Of a stretch of DNA of 64,000 nucleotides, positions 1 to 11,269 are shown piece by piece; within the stretch, counting starts at the first letter, position 1; every line of letters starts with the position of its first letter. Position numbers and translations under genes: made by a program. Below the pieces are notes generated by a model. That model was not told the DNA's origin. It worked only from the letters and a program-made list of their open reading frames with translations, and made no database searches. The DNA is from Dama dama (taxonomy: Eukaryota; Chordata; Mammalia; Artiodactyla; Cervidae), in assembly GCF_033118175.1 (NCBI RefSeq), contig NC_083701.1, positions 73,036,001-73,100,000 on the forward strand, in the 5' to 3' direction.

Positions 1-644
1 AAATAACAACTTATCATAATGCGCTACACCTTTGTTTCCAGTATAAGTTACTGATCATCCCTGGGAATTTTCCACTGATGAAATGCGTTTTCTCACTATA
101 GAAATGTGCAAAGGGTGGCGTAACTATGTCACATTCCTCTTTAGACATACATATTTATGTATCATCAATATTCAAGCCACTTAAAACACTTCACAGGTTT
201 TGTGTGTCACACACGGTCAGAATTATGATGACTCTAGTGGAATCTGACAGACCGTGAAGTTAATTTACCTGCTAAGGTGTCAAGAGTGCAGATCTCTCTG
301 GTTGCTGATCATCGCAGTAAACTAAAAAAAAGCACCTGAGGCAACAGGGAGGAAAGTTTGTGGCAAAATAATCAGCCGCCAGTTAATCTCATCAAATGTG
401 CAGTGACACCTATTGCACTAAAACGCTTCCCAAAAAGCTCAACATGATGTAAACTAATGAAGAATAAAGTAAAAAATCATAGTTAAAATGTTATTCTTCT
501 CATACATCAAAGCAGAACACTGCTTCCTGCCCCACTCTGAAGACTATAATTATGTTTAATGGTCTCTAGAGACAGGGCCTGTGCTTGTCAAGTGAAGAAA
601 TATAAATGCTTTTCTTGGTACACATTGAAGTGTTTTACATGAAA
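1..644. other. unassigned AT-rich DNA
   Basis: No repeat family, exon or RNA gene recognised by eye. Ordinary AT-rich sequence without long open frames. Confidence 0.5.
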
Positions 645-800
645 AGACAGCAGTCTTTGGAATCAGACACTCTTGGGTTTGAATCAGCTTCATCATGTGG
701 GAGGTCTGTGATCTCATGTGTTGCATAAACTGTGAACCTCAGTTTCTTCTTTTGCAAATTATGAAAAAATATTTTCTCCTCACTCATTTTGAGGTCCAAC
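645..800 (+). repeat. MIR SINE fragment
   Basis: The segment has the MIR order: a 'gaatcagacactcttgggtt'-type core, a degenerate middle, then the 'cctcagtttcttc' block followed by an 'aaaat' stretch. Divergence is high, as expected for a mammal-wide SINE. Limits are approximate. Confidence 0.5.
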
Positions 801-1579
801 TAAAAAGCCGTAAGTTAGTTTAAACAATAGAGGTATAGAATTAAAAGAAAAAAAGTACATGATATCAAAATCATAATAGAAATGGAAAAGCAAAATGAAG
901 TTCATATACACAAGGTTCATTGCATAGGAAAATAAAAGAAAACACAACACTTTCCTTTATCCCTGAAAAGTTCAACGTAGCCTATAAGCTTTTCCCCTCA
1001 CTGAAAGCAAACTGCTGATGCTCAGGAAGTGCTCTGGAAAGAGTAATGTCAAATGAAAGACATGTGGTTAAAGGAGCTACGCCTGCTTCCTGGTAGGAAG
1101 CTATGCCTGATCAAGCTGTGCCTGATCGTCCCCTTGTTCTTACCTTAGTTGCTACTTCATTCAGTGCTTCATGCACTGCTCTTTGATACCTAAACTTGCT
1201 TTCACTCAATTTTCCTTGTAATATATTATTACCACTGTGCACAGCTTTGTAAACTAGAGGTTTATAAAGGGAAGAGTAAGGGGAAAACACAGAATCAGAA
1301 GAAACAAAGCCTCCTCATCTTGGTCTGCTCTATGATCTTTTCTACCTCATTGACTCCACTTTCTGGCCTATGATGTGCAATTCAGAGTCTAACTGGCTGT
1401 GCAGGAAGTAAGACGCATGGCTTTCCCAGTCTCTTTCCACCTAGAGAGCAGGAAACTTATGGAAGGAAAGTGACCCATTGCACGTTTGTAGCTCTGCTGA
1501 GTTCTTTCTCAGATTCTTCTGGTTTAATCATAATTTTCAGCATTAAAAGTAGACCTTTACATTAAAAATTACCCAATGC
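801..1579. other. unassigned DNA
   Basis: No feature recognised. Mixed-composition sequence between a MIR fragment and a MaLR LTR. Confidence 0.4.
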
Positions 1580-1940
1580 CCCTGCAATGAACAGAACTGT
1601 GTGCTCCAAAAATCCATACATTGAACCCTGACTCCCATGTGACTTGTATTTGGAGTTAGTGATTAGGGTTAAGTGAGGTCATGGAGTGTGGCTCTGATTT
1701 GATGGATGAGCGTCCTTATAAGAAGAGACACCAGGGTCCCCCCACACCCCCTTGCCATATGAGAACACAGGAATAAGACAGCCATCTGCAAGTAAGGAAG
1801 AGGGCTCTCACCAACAATCCAATCGGCCAGCACTTTGATTTTGGACTTCCCAGCCTCCGCAACGGTCAGAATATGTTTCTGCTGTTTAAGCCGTCTAGTC
1901 TATGTAGCCTTTGCTATGGCAGCCTGAGTGACTAATACAG
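1580..1940 (+). mobile_element. solo LTR, MaLR class (MLT1/MST type)
   Basis: About 360 bp with the layout of an ERVL-MaLR LTR in forward orientation. In order it has an early 'attgaaccctgactcccatg'-like block, a 'ccttataagaagagac' block, a 'ctcaccaacaatcc' block, and the 3' block 'ctgctgtttaagccgtctag' ending in 'gactaatacag'. No internal retroviral sequence adjoins it, so it is a solo LTR relic. The exact subfamily needs a consensus comparison. A second, antisense copy of the same class is split at 47666-50329. Confidence 0.8.
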
Positions 1941-4216
1941 CCCCTGTTTGATTCCCCACAAAGCAGTTCCTTTTTGTGGCATTTAAAAGCACCTGAGAGG
2001 ACTTATTGTCTCAGAGCATAGGGTGAGTCTAGGAGCGGAAAAAGAATTGTTTAATACCGGTTACCTAACATCCTCTGAAGGTGCATTCAATAACACAAAA
2101 AAAGAAGGGACGTTTCAAAGACAAAGCAAATACATAGCCATTCATTCACTCATTTGCTCAGAACATAATAATTTGAGTGGTTGACAAAGGCCAAGTTAAA
2201 AAGACAAGAAGATTAGCACTTATCAACAGGCAATTTAGTTAGAGGATATAAACATATCTAGTATTTATGATGCAAAAACACAAATTAAAAATAAAACCTA
2301 TTTATTGACTGTTATATATAGCAGAGAGGAAAGCCATCTAATATAGTTAAAGGAAAATAAGAAAGAAAGATGATATTCAAACAGGAAGCTATCCAAAATA
2401 GTACAGGTTTATCTTCTACATGAGTTTAGTATGTTCAATATAGGTCATCAGGTGTATGATCTTAAGGAAGCACTAGGTTTTCCAGGAATCCAAAGCCAAC
2501 ATAAACAACCTCTTAGCCTCCAAAAGAAAGTGAAATGTTAATTCTAATTTGAAGCTTCTAGGCTTTTTTGCATTTTTCACTTTGTAAAAACAAAACAGTA
2601 GGAAACCTTCATTTAATCTGACGCTTTCACAGGTTAAGTGAAGAGGCTCTGCTTCTGTGAGTTTCAATAGGTTCTAGATATTTACCCATGATGCGTAAAT
2701 TACTTTTGGGGGGTTTAACAGAACAACCCTGGGCAAAATTTCCTGATAAACTGACTTCTGGATTAAAGTCTTAGGGTTCTGCATCTCTGTGTTTACAAGG
2801 TTTATAGGATCAAACAATGAATAGTCATAACAATGAGACTAGGTCATCTAACATTTCAGGGGGCTAGACATAACTGAACATTTAGGAAATTAGCATTCTC
2901 ATTATGAAACAAATGCATAAATATGACATTTCTTTCTCTTTGATGGTTTTTCTAACCACTCTAAGAAAGTAAGCCTAACTAGCAAAATTTAATAAAAAAA
3001 AAAAACCTAATTTAAATTTTAAAACACACTGGAGAAGAAACAAACATCAGGGAAAGTAACAGGAAAAGGAAGCATTTGCTCTCAGATGTGAGAAGAGGTT
3101 CACCTAAGAGCTTGTGCTTAATATTCCCAAAGCTTGGGCCCTTCCTACCTGCAGTAACCTCCAGCTCTTCTAATTAAAGCTGCGCCTTGTAGAGGAGAGA
3201 GAAGAAAAGCTAGAAAATGAATCCATAGCATCTCATTCTGGGAAGCCGGAGCCTTTAACATCCTGCTTATCCAAATTCCTAGCACAGTCATCAGTGGACC
3301 TGCATGATCCATAAGATGTATTTTTTCCACTGTTATTAAAGGGGGAAATGAGAAGGAGAGCTTGTCATAGACGCCACTTTCAGAAAAACAGAGCGTTATG
3401 AAAGATGCTGTGTAGAAGTGTGTTCTGAAGAGGATGCAGCCATGAATTCACTAGTTATCCCATCCCTAGTATGTGCTAATATGACTAGAAAGGGATAGAG
3501 ATTTTTAAACAAATTATTATAGGGCTTTATGGGAGCATTTAAAGAGAAATTGGCCTTTTTCTTGGAGTTTGGAGAGATTCCTCTGATAAAATGACATTCA
3601 AATTGAGAACTGAAGAAATGGAAGTGGTTTCTTATCATAAATGCAGTAGAAGAATGTGTGTGGCTGGGAGGAGAGACAGAGTTCACTGGGCATAGTTTTT
3701 TAAAAAGTGAATTACTGTGAAAGTGTGAAAGTGAAGAAGGCCAGAATGGAACAGACCTAGAACACTTCATGCACAGGCTGGAGGAGAAAACGATGTAAGC
3801 TGAAGACGGAAATGTAGTCAAGAAGTTTACAGTCAGTGCTAAGTACTAAGCTCTTCAGACGAAGGGGGAAACACTTGAATCTCATTTTTTTTCTTTTTAG
3901 AAGTCACATAAACTTCATAGATGGAACTCAGAAAAAAAGATTGGGGTGGAGGACCAGAGTTACAATAGGGAGACTAAATGGGTAACCACATTACAATCCT
4001 TCAGGTAAGAAGCAACTCCACACAGAAGCATGAGAGCAATGGGGTGAAAAGAGTTGGATATATTAAATATGTGGTTTAAATGAAGTTGATGCCCCTCTGC
4101 CTGTAATCAAAGTTTTGAAAACCAAGGTGCTCTTTACTGCTTTTTGTGATTTGAGGACTGGTTTAAGGACTTGGCACAACTACGTCTCACAAAGATATCC
4201 TTGAAAATCCTCTGTG
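1941..4216. other. unassigned DNA, no gene seen
   Basis: About 2.3 kb with only short open frames on both strands and no recognisable exon or repeat. A run of 13 A is at 2993-3005. Old, diverged repeats below my recognition limit are possible. Confidence 0.4.
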
Positions 4217-4339
4217 ATAATTCATTTTATGTATCCAATGCCTAAGTTATGGTACCCAGTTGTTTGGGTAAGCAGCAATTTAGATGTTGCTGTGAATATA
4301 TTTTTTATATATCTTTAGAAGATTAACTTTGAAATCAGT

Positions 4340-4544
4340 GCATTAGTCACTCAGCCGTGTCTGACTCTTTGCAACGCCATGGACTGTAGCCTGCCAGGCT
4401 CCTCTGTCCATGAAACTCTCCAGGCAAGAATACTGGAGTGGGTAGCCATTTCTTTCTCCAGGGCATCTTCCCAACCCAGGGATCAAATCTGGGTCTCCTT
4501 CACTGCAGGCACTTGCTTTACCATCTGAGGTACTAGGGAAGTCC
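4340..4544 (-). mobile_element. Bov-tA SINE
   Basis: Read on the minus strand it starts with a tRNA-Glu-like head (right end, near 4544) and continues into the Bov-A monomer ending in the 'ggctgagtgactaatgc'-type tail at the left end. The internal promoter region is diverged. Non-autonomous; mobilised by BovB machinery, with which it shares its 3' end. Confidence 0.85.
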
Positions 4545-4546
4545 AA

Positions 4547-4836
4547 AATCGCTCAGTAGTGTCTGACTCTTTGCGACCCCATGGAATTCTCCAGGCCAGA
4601 ATACTGGAGTGGATAGCTGTTCCCTTCTCCAGGGGATCTTCCCAACCCAGGGATCAAACCCAGGTCTCCTGCATTGCAGGCGGATTCTTTACCAGCTGAG
4701 CCACCTGGGGAAACCCAAGAATACCAAAGTGAGTAGCCTATCCCTTCTTCAGCAGATCTTCCCAACCCAGGAATCGAACCAGGGTCTCCTGCCTTGCAGG
4801 AGGATTCTTTACTAACTGAGCTACCTGGGAAGCCCT
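4547..4836 (-). mobile_element. Bov-tA SINE with two tRNA-like heads in tandem
   Basis: On the minus strand there are two successive tRNA-Glu-type head blocks (about 4717-4836 and 4620-4716), each with a 'tggtaaagaatcc'-type and B-box-like stretch, followed by one shortened Bov-A body (4547-4619). The body lacks most of the usual middle part. The arrangement is compatible with a dimeric-head subfamily or with tandem insertion into the same site. Confidence 0.75.
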
Positions 4837-5313
4837 ATATATCAGTAGACTGAATAAAACAGATTACCCTTCATAATGTGATTAGGCCTCATCCAGTCAG
4901 TTGACAGCATGAAGGAAAAAGACTGAGATACCTCCTTTCAGAAGGAATTCTACCTCCAGCTGCCTTAGGACTAGAACTGCAATATCAAGTCTCCCCAGGT
5001 TTCTAGTCTTCCCAGCGGGTGTTTGCCCTGCCAGACCCACAATCACATCAGCCAGTCTCTTAAAATAAACCCTTATCCCCAAATACACACATACTATTGC
5101 TTCGGTTTATCTGGGGGAACGAGTGCACTCTTTTTTCTGCTCACTGCAATCAGCTTTCCCTGTCAGCATGCCACTTTCTCCCAGCAGTAGAGCAGTTCCA
5201 TTCACTTCTTTCTGCCAACTCCCTAAGCACTGCACAATGCCAGGATGTTGACTCCCTTTCTCCCAGCCAGAAGAAGTCACCTGCCTTTTACTGCTCACAG
5301 GTGGTCAGAAAAT

Positions 5314-5733
5314 TAAGAGTTGGACTATAAAGAAAACTGAGAACCGAAGAATTGATGCTTTTGAACTATGGTGTTGGAGAAGACTCTTGAGAGTCCCTTG
5401 GACTGCAAGGAGATCCAACCAGTCCATCCTAAAGGAGAGCAGTCCTGAATATTCATTGGAAGGACTGAGGCTGAAGCTGAAACTCCAATACTTTGGCTAC
5501 CTGATGTGCAGAACTGAGTCACTGGAAAAGACCCTGATGCTGGGAAAGACTGAAGGCGGGAGGAGAAGGGGACGACAGAGGATGAGATGGTTGGATGGCA
5601 TCACCGACTCAATGAACATGAGTTTGGGTAAACTCCGTCAGTGGGTGATGGACAGGGAGGCCTGGCCTGCTGCAGTCCATGGGGTCACAAAGAGTTGGAC
5701 ACGGCTGAGTAGCTGCACTGAACTGAACTGAAC
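5314..5733 (+). mobile_element. BovB LINE 3' end
   Basis: 5'-truncated BovB of about 420 bp. The frame 5387-5731 encodes the C-terminal ORF2 tail (motifs 'RVPWTARRSNQS' and 'GRQRMRWLDGITDSM'), and the element ends in a short 'actgaactgaactgaac' tail instead of poly(A), which is typical of RTE elements. No RT core remains. Confidence 0.9.
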
Positions 5734-6119
5734 TTATCCCAACAACAAGTCAAGTTCGCCACAAATGGGAAGCCCCACTTAATGTATTTCTTATAAGAAC
5801 CAGCCCTTTTACCAAATTCTTTACAGAAAAGGAGTTGCCAAGTGTTCACAAAGGAAATAATATATATTTATCCTAGAAGTCAGAGGTGAAAATAGTGTGT
5901 TTATTCATATATTAATAATCCTTAGGCCCTGTCCCAGATACTTCGGAGGTAAAAGTTAAAGGCTCCATGATAAACTCAAAATGGCAGGCATGAATGAGGG
6001 AGTGCAGGAACAGAGGTGAGGCCAAGGCTTCTGTCTTAGATAATTATATCAGTGAATAAAAATGCCTCTCATAGCAAAGTAGGTGGGCAACAAAGTGGGG
6101 GGGAGGGAGGGGAGTTTTA
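5734..6119. other. unassigned DNA
   Basis: No feature recognised, apart from a G-rich patch near 6096-6113. Confidence 0.4.
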
Positions 6120-6150
6120 TTTTATATATATAGTATATATATGTGTGTGC
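6120..6150. repeat. (TA)n/(TG)n imperfect microsatellite
   Basis: Short imperfect TA run passing into TG immediately before a Bov-tA SINE. Confidence 0.7.
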
Positions 6151-6343
6151 GTGCTAGGTCGCTTCAGCCGTGTCCAACTCCGTCAGCCCTATGGACTGTA
6201 GCCCGCCGTGGGGATTCTCCAGCAAGAATACTGGAGTGGGTTGCCATGCCCTCCTCCGGGGGCTCTTCCTGACCCGGGGATCAAATCCAAGTCTTTTATG
6301 TCTCCTGCATTGGCAGGCAGGTTCTTTACCACTACTACCACCT
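6150..6343 (-). mobile_element. Bov-tA SINE
   Basis: Antisense Bov-A body ('ggtcgcttcagccgtgtcca' at the left end) joined to a tRNA-Glu-like head at the right end ('caggttctttaccac'). Diverged by scattered substitutions and small gaps. Confidence 0.85.
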
Positions 6344-6399
6344 TAGTATTTTCTTTAGAAAAGTTAAATCACTATATCTACCTGCAATTGTTAAATGGA

Positions 6400-6545
6400 A
6401 GAATTAAATCAAAACTGTATATAACAACAACATAGTACATTGAAAAGTGGTAAACATTCCACAGTGTATATGTATATCAAATCATTACATTGGATACTTT
6501 AAATATATATATTTTTTCAATGATTCCTCAACAGAACTAAAAAAT
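6400..6545 (+). repeat. possible old L1 3' end
   Basis: AT-rich stretch with the order 'catagtacattgaaaagtgg', 'tatatcaaatcattacat', then 'ctttaaatatatatatttt', as seen at the 3' ends of several mammalian L1 subfamilies. Tentative. Confidence 0.35.
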
Positions 6546-7536
6546 GTTTTAAGTAAAAGATTGATTTTTAAGATAAAAAAATTAAGAATCCTGTTATAGA
6601 CATTTTACACAATTGCACATAACTATAATTGTTACTTTGATGGCACCTCAGCTGTTAATTCAGTAGAGTAGTGAAAACTGATATATTCTGTTGAATTAAT
6701 ATAGTTTTAATCACTCCCTCATCTTCAGCAGATGTTGGTAAAGGCTGCATTGCCCTCAGTCAACCATCTTAGGAGGTTATTAACTCCAACACAGGGCAAT
6801 CATTCACAACAAATTAACATTCTCCAGAGGATGTATTAAAGAACATGGGAAAGGAAATAATAATTTTGAAGCTATCTTTTAAAACATGCCCTGTCTTGCA
6901 CATTCTCAATCCATTTACATTCTTTGAAAGGGTATACCAGAAGAACCATGTGACTAAAAATGAAAAAGGCATATTCAGACTATATCTGAATATCCAATCT
7001 GAGGAATTTATTAGCTGTGTTATCAAATATCTATACATTATTAATAAAAGACATTTGTATGAACAAGTGACATTTTCAATATGATCAAAGTCTAATATTA
7101 TAAAAATATTTTTATGTAGAAGGAAAGAAAACATTCTTTGGGAAAAAGCAAGAGTAAATTACAACTCCAAATCCATTTTCTAACCCTTCACTAATTCTCA
7201 AATTTTGCAATATTATCTCACCCCATGACTGTTTTATAAACAGATCTTTATAGAAAGAGGGGTCTGCAGTTATCAAATTCAATAACTGCTTTCAGTCTTC
7301 ATTCTTCCAACTTTTCATAAATTATCTGACACTTTTAATTTTTTCTCAAATTTATTCTTAATCCCTGACAAATCCAAACATAACTTCAGTTAGTCACTAT
7401 GTCCTGTCCATTTTTATATGCTAATTATATTAACCTCTTCTTTCCATCCCACTGCCAGAACTGAATTTAATATCTCTGGTTAGGAATACACAATAATAAT
7501 ATTTAGTTATTTTCCATGTTCTCCCATCCCATCTCT

Positions 7537-7539
<3 letters not shown>
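6546..7539. other. unassigned AT-rich DNA
   Basis: No gene or clear repeat seen. Overlapping short frames on both strands have no protein similarity that I recognise. Confidence 0.4.

Positions 7540-7570
<31 letters not shown>
7540..7570. repeat. (AC)n microsatellite
   Basis: Uninterrupted AC run of about 15 units, long enough to be polymorphic. Confidence 0.95.
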
Positions 7571-7589
7571 TTGAGACTATTTAATACAG

Positions 7590-8062
7590 CTGAAAAATAA
7601 TATCTTTTTTTATACTCAGATACTTTGACCTTGTGACTCTCAAGGTTGTATTTTTAATGACTATCACTGACTAAGGAATCAAGTCTATAGTTCATCCAAT
7701 ACTATTCACAATGCTGTTAGATCTGGTTCCACTATGTTCTACCTGCTTCTTCATCTGCGATTCCATCGACTTTGCTTCATTGATCCATCTTTCCCGTGGA
7801 CAGGACTCCCTGCCATTCCCTGTAGCTTCTGTCATGCTCCCTGCTTTCATGCTTTAATATTTATTTTTTTTCCAATTTCTACTAAGCCTTTTAAAAACCT
7901 TACTCAACTACTTTCTTCTTTATGGAGTCTTTCCTAAATCTCCTCCATGAAAGTAATTTTTTCTTCTGTGTTCGAAATTGTTTTTTGCTTATACTTCTGA
8001 CCACCAAAATACCTAGTACAATTATGAGTGTTTATTTTTTGTTATATTGCATTAAACATTTC
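7590..8062 (+). repeat. L2 LINE 3' part
   Basis: Diverged but ordered L2 blocks: 'gttccactatgttctacctg', 'gccattccctgtagcttctg', 'tatggagtctttcctaaatc' and 'accaaaatacctagtacaat'. This matches the 3' UTR order of L2, the old mammal-wide CR1-clade LINE. No coding remnant. Confidence 0.55.
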
Positions 8063-8087
8063 AACTTGTTTTCAAGAACACTTGGTT

Positions 8088-8395
8088 TATGGACTTCTGA
8101 CTGGAATATAATTGCTTTACAATGTCGTGTTAGTTTCTCCTGTAGAACAACATGAATCAGCCACATGCATACATGTCTCCTCCCTTTTAAATCTCCCTCC
8201 CCCCCACTACCCCACCCCTCTAGGTCACCCCTCTAGGTCACCACCCCTCTAGGTCACCACCCCTCTAGGTCACCACCCCTCTAGGTCACCACGGAGCACT
8301 GAGCTGAGCTGCTTGTGCGATACCGCAGCTTCCTGCTCGTTTCCATGTGGTAGTGTATATACGGCAGTACTACCCTCTCAATTCATTATTTTCTT
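8088..8395 (-). mobile_element. artiodactyl L1 3' UTR, antisense
   Basis: Reads as the reverse complement of an L1 3' UTR: 'attgctttacaatgtcgtgt', 'gaatcagccacatgcataca', then 'gagcactgagctgagctgct'. The C-rich middle has expanded into a 16-bp minisatellite (8215-8291). Compare the older antisense L1 at 51044-51605. Confidence 0.7.
8215..8291. repeat. 16-bp minisatellite inside L1 3' UTR
   Basis: Five head-to-tail copies of cccctctaggtcacca. The first copy lacks the last three bases (13 bp); the next four are 16 bp and identical. Copy starts: 8215, 8228, 8244, 8260, 8276. Confidence 0.95.
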
Positions 8396-8439
8396 TTTTA
8401 AATACTCTTTATGTTTAACACAGAGAGATATGGGGTTGA

Positions 8440-8650
8440 AGAAGATGGCACTACTGGTAGGAACCTGCCTGCCAATGCAGGAGACGTAAGAGACAAAGGT
8501 TCGATCCCTGGGTCAGGAAGATCCCCTGGAGAAGGAAACGGCCACCCACTCCAGTATTCTTGCCTGGAGAATCCCCTGGACGGAGGAGGCTGGCGGGTTA
8601 CAGTCCATGGTGTCGCAAACAGTTGAACACGACTGAGGCAACTTAGCCTG
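8440..8650 (+). mobile_element. Bov-tA SINE
   Basis: Forward tRNA-Glu-like head ('aggaacctgcctgccaatgc', with a B-box-like 'ggttcgatccc') followed by the Bov-A body ending 'cacgactgaggcaacttag'. Nearly full length. Confidence 0.9.
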
Positions 8651-9387
8651 CATGTTAATAAAATGCTAGTGAAACCAGGGCCAAGTGTACTCCTCCTTAG
8701 TAAATTTAATCACACTAAATAATGCTACTACTTTTAATAAAATAAGTTAATTTCTTTCAGATATGATTTTAATTTTTTTTCACTTAAATATCATTAAAGG
8801 TTAATTTACTATATTTAAAAAACAAGCACTCCTACAAAGAATCATAACTATGAATGGCACAGTACAGAAAATGAGGTAAATTCATCAATAATTTTAAAAA
8901 ATGATTTATAAAAGTCATAAATGCTCTTTTCAGATTACCCTGAAAGATAGCTAGGCCATATGGATATACAAAACATCCCATTGTCCTTAATTGGGCACAA
9001 TATGACTAAGACTATTTAGTTTTGCTGCAAAAAGATAATTTTATTGGACATTTCATGCTCAAAGGGTCAACTGAGTTACAACAACCTATCATTAGCAGTG
9101 CATTAACCTCTAACATTACTTAATATTCATAAATGTTAGTAGGTAGCAGTGTCAAAGGTGAAACATTTAAAAAATGTCTTTGAAACAGAGGGAGAAAGCT
9201 AATATGCCTTTCAATCTGAAAGTTACATTCATAAGCAGGCAAATATACAACTCAGCCTTTGGAAAGAAGGATAGAACTTTTGCAATCAATTTATCACTTG
9301 AAAAAGTCTACTATATAGTGACAAATGACTTTATGTGCACATAATGTGATCACCATTTTTTTTATCCTTTTTCAGAATAAACACAAG
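8651..9387. other. unassigned AT-rich DNA
   Basis: No gene or clear repeat recognised. Confidence 0.4.
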
Positions 9388-9565
9388 GTAATGGAAAGAG
9401 CTACAGACTCAAAGCCAAAGCAATTGTGTCCTCTCTCAGGCTTCACTGCTTGCTGCCTATATGACCTTTGTCAAATCATTTAGCATTTCTGTCTCTGTTA
9501 CCTCATCTGTAAAATGAGAAAGGTGAACTCAATGATCTCTCAGGCAACTCTAAGCTCTAAAAACC
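9388..9565 (+). repeat. MIR SINE
   Basis: Good MIR order: 'ggaaagagctacagactc', 'gcctatatgacctttgtcaa', 'acctcatctgtaaaatgag'. Forward orientation, nearly complete core. Confidence 0.75.
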
Positions 9566-11269
9566 TATAACTTTCAGGAATATATTTTGATAGAAGAATT
9601 TCCAAAAGTTCTCTCTTGTAATATCTCCCAACGATATGCTTACTGATATTTTGCCACATGTTGTCATATTTTGCTCCATTTTTGAATGTAGATAGTGAAT
9701 TTTCTCCATGCATTCTAAATCTCCAGTGTCTAGTTTAGTTTTTTATACCTACTGAGAACTAAAAAGACAAAAACAAACAAACAAACAAAAACTATAGAAT
9801 GGATACTAAGAAGTGCTTTACTAACAACCAGTTTTCTGCCTCCCAGGTATTCCTGATATTCATTTGTATTTAATTTTATTAAAGATTTTGAATGCACTGA
9901 CATTTCCAGGAAAGAATTCTGTGATTTAGCCCAATTCAGGAAGCATATTACATTCCCTTGGGGGCAGTGATTGGTTCAGGGGTAGGCATGTGACCAAACC
10001 TTATTTGAACAGAATGACTCTTGAGTTTTTGCCTTGAATGCTGGGCCCTCATCCTTCCTTTCACAGAATCATTTGTAAGTGTAAGGTCTGAATAGCTAGG
10101 CTGGACAAAGGCTAAAACTGACACTCAAAGGAAGGCCAAGGGGAACAGTTGCAGACAAATGTCACTGGGGCACTGTTAATAATTATGAACCTCTTGTTCA
10201 ACTGGTGCTTGGAATTCTTACTGCCTTTGAATTTGGGGTTTTACAAGAAAGCTCATTTACTTTTCAGTTTAAGGTGGTTTAAGTCAGATTTTCTTTTATT
10301 TACAACAGAAGTATTCAAATACAAGCAGTTAATAAACTTTTAAAGGATCTGGTTAGTAACACTTCATGGAACTCCCAAAGCTAACTAATGACTCTACGAC
10401 ATACATTATTAAATTATTTTGTTTTGTTTTATGGTTTAACATCAATTCTGTAATTTGTATTTTCAACAAATCTACTTATAAAATGAATTCTCTCATTTTT
10501 CCTAAAACCATCACTTTAAAAATAAATGATGCTTTGGCCTTAAAAGCAGACTCATAATATTTGTATTGCTCAAGAGACAATATTTCAGTATAGTAACAGT
10601 TGAAAATCCGAACATAATAATTGTTGCTTCAGAAATATCTTTATATACTTGTCAAAAAATATTCTCTTTCCTGCTCATATACCCTATTTTTCTACTTTCA
10701 AAATTTGCATTCTGCTTAGCAAGTATAAAGCCTGAACGTCTCCCCCATGTTCTAACAATCAGAAAAAAGCCCAATAATCTATAAAAGTATAATTTTTCAG
10801 ATAAATTAGAAAGCTGAGTTTGCAAGACAAAAAAAAATGCACCTAAAATCTAAGGAAAACTAGCTATGTCCAAGGAGAGAGGGATATAAATGAGGCAGAG
10901 GATGAGAAGAGGAACTGGGTGCTATACTGATAAGAAAAAAAGTCACTTTAAAATTTCTAAAAGGATGTGAGTGAGGGCTATGCTGAGATTATAAAACCAT
11001 TAGAAGCTTCAGACTCAAAGACAGTTCACACTCATTTACAGACTTTTCAATGATCTCCCCAGGACCTTGGGAGAGATTGTAGTGGCAGCACAAATAAAGA
11101 AACCGAGGATAACCACACATATTGAAGGTAACCACAGCAATAAAAGCTCCAAATGCAGCTCAATCTTCCTTTCCAAAAACTGAACAAAGAAAAAAGTGAG
11201 CCCTACTTCCAGCATGAATCGTTGTTACTCTACTGTCTTACACACCTGTCAGCTTACCAAGCACAAATT
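9566..11269. other. unassigned DNA with a few old-repeat hints
   Basis: No exon seen. A (CAAA)n stretch lies at 9769-9789. The part 9940-10160 ('gattggttcaggggtaggca', 'gtgaccaaaccttatttgaa') resembles an old mammalian interspersed repeat that I cannot name. Several short plus-strand frames follow one another at 10149-10784 but they are AT-rich and lack recognisable domains. Confidence 0.35.

Larger units (their letters stand above)
4217..5112 (+). repeat. ancient LTR-like repeat, split by SINEs
   Basis: The left part (4217-4339) and right part (4841-5112) together match one old eutherian repeat. Recognisable blocks in order are 'gtgataattcattttatgta', a degenerate centre, then 'cagtagactgaataaaacag' and 'cctcatccagtcagttga', ending near 'cttaaaataaacccttatcc'. 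Another copy lies at 34986-35455. Family name not fixed here; the ends look LTR-like. The SINE block 4340-4840 interrupts it, with a possible 6-bp duplication 'atcagt' at 4334-4339 and 4841-4846. Confidence 0.55.

Noticed and set aside
3396..3821. 141-codon minus-strand frame
   Set aside because: No domain, low-complexity serine/phenylalanine composition, no splice or start context that supports it.
4547..4836. tRNA-Glu genes
   Set aside because: The tRNA-like parts are SINE heads fused to Bov-A bodies. They lack a foldable complete tRNA with an anticodon arm of functional quality.
8215..8291. CRISPR-like array
   Set aside because: Head-to-tail identical units without spacers, in a mammalian L1 3' UTR.
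10149..10784. three successive plus-strand frames as a split gene
   Set aside because: AT-rich, different frames, no domains. Consistent with chance.
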